NCBI GenBank assembly: GCA_003148945.1
Contig: QGGY01000009.1
Coordinates: 124,001 to 188,000, forward strand
Length of the DNA: 64,000 nucleotides
Reading direction: 5' to 3'
DNA from: Murimonas intestini
Lineage (GTDB): Bacteria > Bacillota > Clostridia > Lachnospirales > Lachnospiraceae
This document shows positions 60,098 through 64,000 of this stretch, piece by piece. The translations under genes were made by a program, and so were the position numbers. The notes below the pieces were generated by a model. The model did not search any database and was not told where the DNA came from. It saw nothing but the letters and a program-made list of their open reading frames with translations. Numbering within the stretch: position 1 is the first letter of the stretch; every line of letters begins with the position of its first letter.

Positions 60098-60835
60098 TCA
60101 GCTGCCGGCTCCCAGTTTCCCGACTACGTAGTCATGAATGGCAATATAAGTGTTTTCTGTGTAATGGAGTCCGTCCATTGTCTCCAGAGAAGTGCTCAGA
60201 AGGTATGTGTAGCAGTCCAGATAACGGTCCGGGAAGGATTCCTTCATCTTGTCATTAAAATCACAGATGATCTTGTTGCTGATGGCGGGGCAGAGCTCAT
60301 CCATCACAGGATTCACAGACATTATATAGAAGTCGGTGTCAGGATGAGAGGAAAAAAGCTCCTGATATAATTCAATATATTCATTAATGTTTTTGTAGTC
60401 GTTTACCCCCAGATTCAGGATGACCGGGCAGTCTGGTGCTTCAGATATAAAGGATTCAAGCTGTGCCATCCCTGTGTCCCTGAACCATACGTAACCTTCA
60501 CCGGATTTGGCGTCAAACATACATCTATCTTCCGGATAGAACGATTTGACTGCCTCCTGCATCCCAACAGTCCTGGAGTCACCCACAAATATGAAACGGT
60601 GCTCCGGCATAGCAGCAGATCCATTACCGCCCTGATTTCCATCTATAGAAGAGGAATCGGGGCCATTTTTATTTTGAGCCTGTCCATCCGGGGAGGACAG
60701 TGCGGCTGATTCTGAAGCGGCCCTGTCTGTGCTCTCATCTTTTCTCATAAAGATAGTAAGATAAGCTGTGAATGCCAGCAAAGCAATGATCAGAACAGTG
60801 ATAAAGGCCATCCAGAGTGTATTTCCTTTTTTCAT
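60098..60835 (-). CDS. Membrane-anchored SGNH/GDSL hydrolase
   Basis: A 245-aa protein with one N-terminal membrane anchor (about 7-29, LWMAFITVLIIALLAFTAYLTIF). A Ser/Asp/Asn/Gly-rich linker (about 35-70) and an SGNH domain follow. Block I is FIFVGDSRTVGMQ, block III is LNLGVNDYKNINEY, and block V is MDGLHYTENTYIAIHDYV with Asp and His. It would act outside the membrane, perhaps deacylating wall polysaccharides; the substrate is unknown. ATG 60835 gives a proper anchor; longer in-frame starts add a non-anchor extension, so the start is uncertain. Confidence 0.82.
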   Translation of the reverse strand: MKKGNTLWMAFITVLIIALLAFTAYLTIFMRKDESTDRAASESAALSSPDGQAQNKNGPDSSSIDGNQGGNGSAAMPEHRFIFVGDSRTVGMQEAVKSFYPEDRCMFDAKSGEGYVWFRDTGMAQLESFISEAPDCPVILNLGVNDYKNINEYIELYQELFSSHPDTDFYIMSVNPVMDELCPAISNKIICDFNDKMKESFPDRYLDCYTYLLSTSLETMDGLHYTENTYIAIHDYVVGKLGAGS

Positions 60836-61030
60836 TCTTTTTTCAGTCCTGTGTGGACATCCTTTCTTTATATATAGGCTGATTATTGCAATCATATCAT
60901 ATTTCATTAAAAAGTCAAACAAATCCTTTCGTCCCCATTCGCCATTCCAGGGGCTTTCCGGTGCAGAAACTTCAAGAGCATATCAAATTGTGTCAATTTC
61001 AAAAAATGTATAAAAAAAATATAAAGCCTA

Positions 61031-61059
61031 TTGACAAAGAAGATGTCTGGTGCTATCTT
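61031..61059 (+). promoter_or_regulatory. hrcA-grpE-dnaK promoter
   Basis: TTGACA (61031-61036), 17 nt, TATCTT (61054-61059). The start would be near 61066, just before CIRCE. Confidence 0.88.
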
Positions 61060-61072
61060 AGGAACATAGATG

Positions 61073-61099
61073 TTAGCACTCGACTTAATAGAGTGCTAA
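61073..61099 (+). promoter_or_regulatory. CIRCE operator
   Basis: TTAGCACTC (61073-61081), 9 nt, GAGTGCTAA (61091-61099): a perfect match to the HrcA operator CIRCE. It lies in the 5' untranslated region, so HrcA represses its own operon in the absence of heat stress. Confidence 0.98.
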
Positions 61100-61206
61100 T
61101 AACATGATAAGGCATACACCTCCGTGCACCCCATAGTATAGATTCTTATGGATGGGCGTGCTTCGCACGATAAGGCATGGATAAAGAAAGGAGGAAGATT
61201 TCAAAG

Positions 61207-62238
61207 ATGCAGCTGGACGACAGGAAATCAAAGATACTACAGGCTATCATAAAGACTTATCTGGAAACAGGTGAGCCGGTAGGGTCCAGAACAATATCAA
61301 AATATGCTGATTTGAATCTGAGCTCCGCAACAATCAGAAATGAGATGGCTGATCTGGAAGAACTGGGTTATATTATCCAGCCCCATACCTCGGCCGGAAG
61401 GATTCCAACAGATACGGGCTACAGGCTGTACGTAGACCAGCTGATGGAAGAGAAAGAACGGGAAGTCACTGAAATGAAAGAGCTGATGATCCAGAAGCAG
61501 GATAAGATGGATCTGGTTCTTAAGGAAGCGGCAAAGGTGCTGGCGACAAACACAAATTATGCTACAATGGTTTCAACGCCTCAGTACCGCAGGACAAAGC
61601 TGAAATTCATACAACTGTCACAGGTGGATGAAGGACAGCTGCTGGCAGTGGTTGTCTCAGAAAATAATGTAGTAAAAAACAAGATGATCCGGATAGAACA
61701 CTTACTGGATAATGAGACCATCTTAAAGCTAAATATCCTGCTGAATACAAGCCTGAACGGCCTTACGATCGAACAGATCAATCTGGCGACCATCTCAAGG
61801 CTGAAGGAGCAGGCCGGGATCCACAGTGAAGTGGTCAACAGTGTTCTGGATGCTGTGGCAGAAGCCATACAGACAGATGATGAAGACCTGGAGATATATA
61901 CAAGCGGTGCCACAAACATCTTCAAGTATCCAGAACTGAGTGACAGTGGGAGAGCAAGTGAGCTGATCAGTACATTTGAAGAAAAGCATCAGCTGGCAAA
62001 TCTGGTGACCGAGACTGTTGAGAATGCCAATAAAAACGGCATTCAGGTCTATATAGGAAATGAGACGCCCGTACAGGCTATGAAGGACTGCAGTGTGGTT
62101 ACGGCAACTTATGATTTAGGTGAGGGGATGCAGGGAACAATAGGGATCATTGGTCCTAAAAGGATGGATTACGATAAAGTCTTAAGCACCCTGAAGACCC
62201 TGATGATACAGCTTGATACAATATTTAAAAAAGAATGA
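61207..62238 (+). CDS. hrcA: Heat-shock repressor HrcA
   Basis: A 343-aa repressor that binds CIRCE and is kept active by GroEL. The winged helix opens with LDDRKSKILQAIIKTYLETGEPVGSRTISKYADLNLSSATIRNEMADLEELGYIIQPHTSAGRIPTD. A GAF-like dimerisation domain follows, ending in GTIGIIGPKRMDYDKVLSTLKTL. ATG 61207 is chosen since AAAGGAGG lies 12 nt before it and the length matches HrcA; in-frame ATG 61177 has only a poor site. First gene of the dnaK operon. Confidence 0.96.
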   Translation: MQLDDRKSKILQAIIKTYLETGEPVGSRTISKYADLNLSSATIRNEMADLEELGYIIQPHTSAGRIPTDTGYRLYVDQLMEEKEREVTEMKELMIQKQDKMDLVLKEAAKVLATNTNYATMVSTPQYRRTKLKFIQLSQVDEGQLLAVVVSENNVVKNKMIRIEHLLDNETILKLNILLNTSLNGLTIEQINLATISRLKEQAGIHSEVVNSVLDAVAEAIQTDDEDLEIYTSGATNIFKYPELSDSGRASELISTFEEKHQLANLVTETVENANKNGIQVYIGNETPVQAMKDCSVVTATYDLGEGMQGTIGIIGPKRMDYDKVLSTLKTLMIQLDTIFKKE

Positions 62239-62256
62239 GAAAGGCGGTAGAGAAAC

Positions 62257-62937
62257 GTGGCCGATGAAAAAATGGAAAAAGATTTAGAAAGAGACAGCGA
62301 AATCGATATTTCAGATGAGATGCTGGAAGATATAGAAGAAGACAGCGCAGAGGATGCTGTAGAGGATTCCACAGCCGGTACAGATGAAGAATCTGAGGAT
62401 ATGGAAGAGGCTGAGGAGGCCGGCAACGGAGAGTCAAAAGAAAACGGTGACACTCAGGGCGGTAAGAAAGGCTTCTTCGGAAAGAAGAAGGAGAAAAAAG
62501 ACAAGAAAGACAGCCAGATAGAAGAACTTACCGACAGACTGAAGAGACAGATGGCTGAGTTTGACAATTTCCGCAAAAGGACAGAAAAAGAGAAAGCGGG
62601 AATGTATGAGATAGGCGCCAAGAGCGTCATTGAAAAGATGCTTCCTGTAGTTGACAACTTCGAAAGAGGGCTGGCTCAGGTTACAGAGGATAAAAAGGAT
62701 GATCCCTTCGTTACAGGGATGGAAAAGATCTATAAACAGATGATGACAGTATTTGAGGAGCTGGAAGTAAAGCCGATCGAAGCTGTCGGACAGGAATTTG
62801 ATCCGAATTTCCACAACGCAGTGATGCACGTGGAGGATGAAGAAGCCGGCGACAACATCGTGGTGGAAGAATTCCAGAAGGGTTATACCTACCGCGAATC
62901 TGTGGTACGCCACAGTATGGTTAAAGTAGCTAACTAG
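62257..62937 (+). CDS. grpE: Nucleotide exchange factor GrpE
   Basis: A 226-aa co-chaperone that releases ADP from DnaK. A long acidic, low-complexity N-terminus (about 1-70) is followed by a Lys-rich patch and the GrpE coiled coil (ELTDRLKRQMAEFDNFRKRTEKEKAGM). The beta-domain signature VGQEFDPNFHNAVMHVEDEE and the end YTYRESVVRHSMVKVAN are standard. Translation begins at GTG 62257 after AAAGGCGG. It sits 18 bp after hrcA and 57 bp before dnaK. Confidence 0.96.
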   Translation: MADEKMEKDLERDSEIDISDEMLEDIEEDSAEDAVEDSTAGTDEESEDMEEAEEAGNGESKENGDTQGGKKGFFGKKKEKKDKKDSQIEELTDRLKRQMAEFDNFRKRTEKEKAGMYEIGAKSVIEKMLPVVDNFERGLAQVTEDKKDDPFVTGMEKIYKQMMTVFEELEVKPIEAVGQEFDPNFHNAVMHVEDEEAGDNIVVEEFQKGYTYRESVVRHSMVKVAN

Positions 62938-62961
62938 TTGTAATAATAACAGATAAATTAA

Positions 62962-64000
<1,039 letters not shown>

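Overview
The window looks like the chromosome of a spore-forming anaerobic Firmicute, most probably a member of the Lachnospiraceae. The evidence is Gram-positive Shine-Dalgarno sites, a spore-protein gene (SASP), the spore protease gene gpr, spoIIP, a CIRCE-controlled hrcA-grpE-dnaK cluster and an aldouronate-type xylan locus. The species cannot be named from the sequence alone.

Backbone. The conserved Firmicutes order holA-rpsT-gpr-spoIIP-lepA-hemW-hrcA-grpE-dnaK is present but interrupted twice. An S66 peptidase and a secreted hydrolase lie between holA and rpsT. About 41 kb of other genes lie between lepA (ends 17768) and hemW (starts 58870). Left of the backbone are a partial nadA, a VOC protein, a GH3 beta-glucosidase, an OLD-like ATPase/TOPRIM protein with a five-cysteine insert, a PadR-DUF1700-DUF4097-PspC envelope operon, and an alpha/beta-type SASP gene whose sigma-G-like promoter is nested in a terminator.

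The 41-kb block. 18.7-29.6 kb: a guanidine (formerly called urea carboxylase) nitrogen operon. It has a LuxR-type regulator, two DUF1989 proteins, a 1203-aa biotin carboxylase, allophanate hydrolase, two PII proteins and a nitrate/sulfonate-type ABC importer. Together these would import guanidine, carboxylate it, deiminate it and release ammonia and CO2. 29.8-34.8 kb: an aspartokinase whose C-terminus is encoded by a dispersed repeat, a strongly promoted structured leader RNA, an ABC-2 exporter, a tRNA-fMet 3' fragment, and an MNT antitoxin with a decayed HEPN partner. 34.9-53.9 kb: a glucuronoxylan locus with two AraC regulators, GH43, GH3, a sialate-O-acetylesterase-like esterase, GH2, GH67, the aldouronate importer LplB/LplC/LplA and a polyol dehydrogenase. 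The enzymes carry no signal peptides, so oligosaccharides are probably imported and then degraded inside the cell. 54-58.8 kb: guaB with a long leader, a DUF4143 ATPase, and an SPFH protein followed by a tiny Arc-like gene.

Repeats and RNA. Five copies of one intergenic hairpin repeat (about 65-80 bp) occur at 3.9, 31.2, 34.8, 51.7 and 55.9 kb. There is no CRISPR array, rRNA operon, complete tRNA, insertion sequence or phage module in the window.
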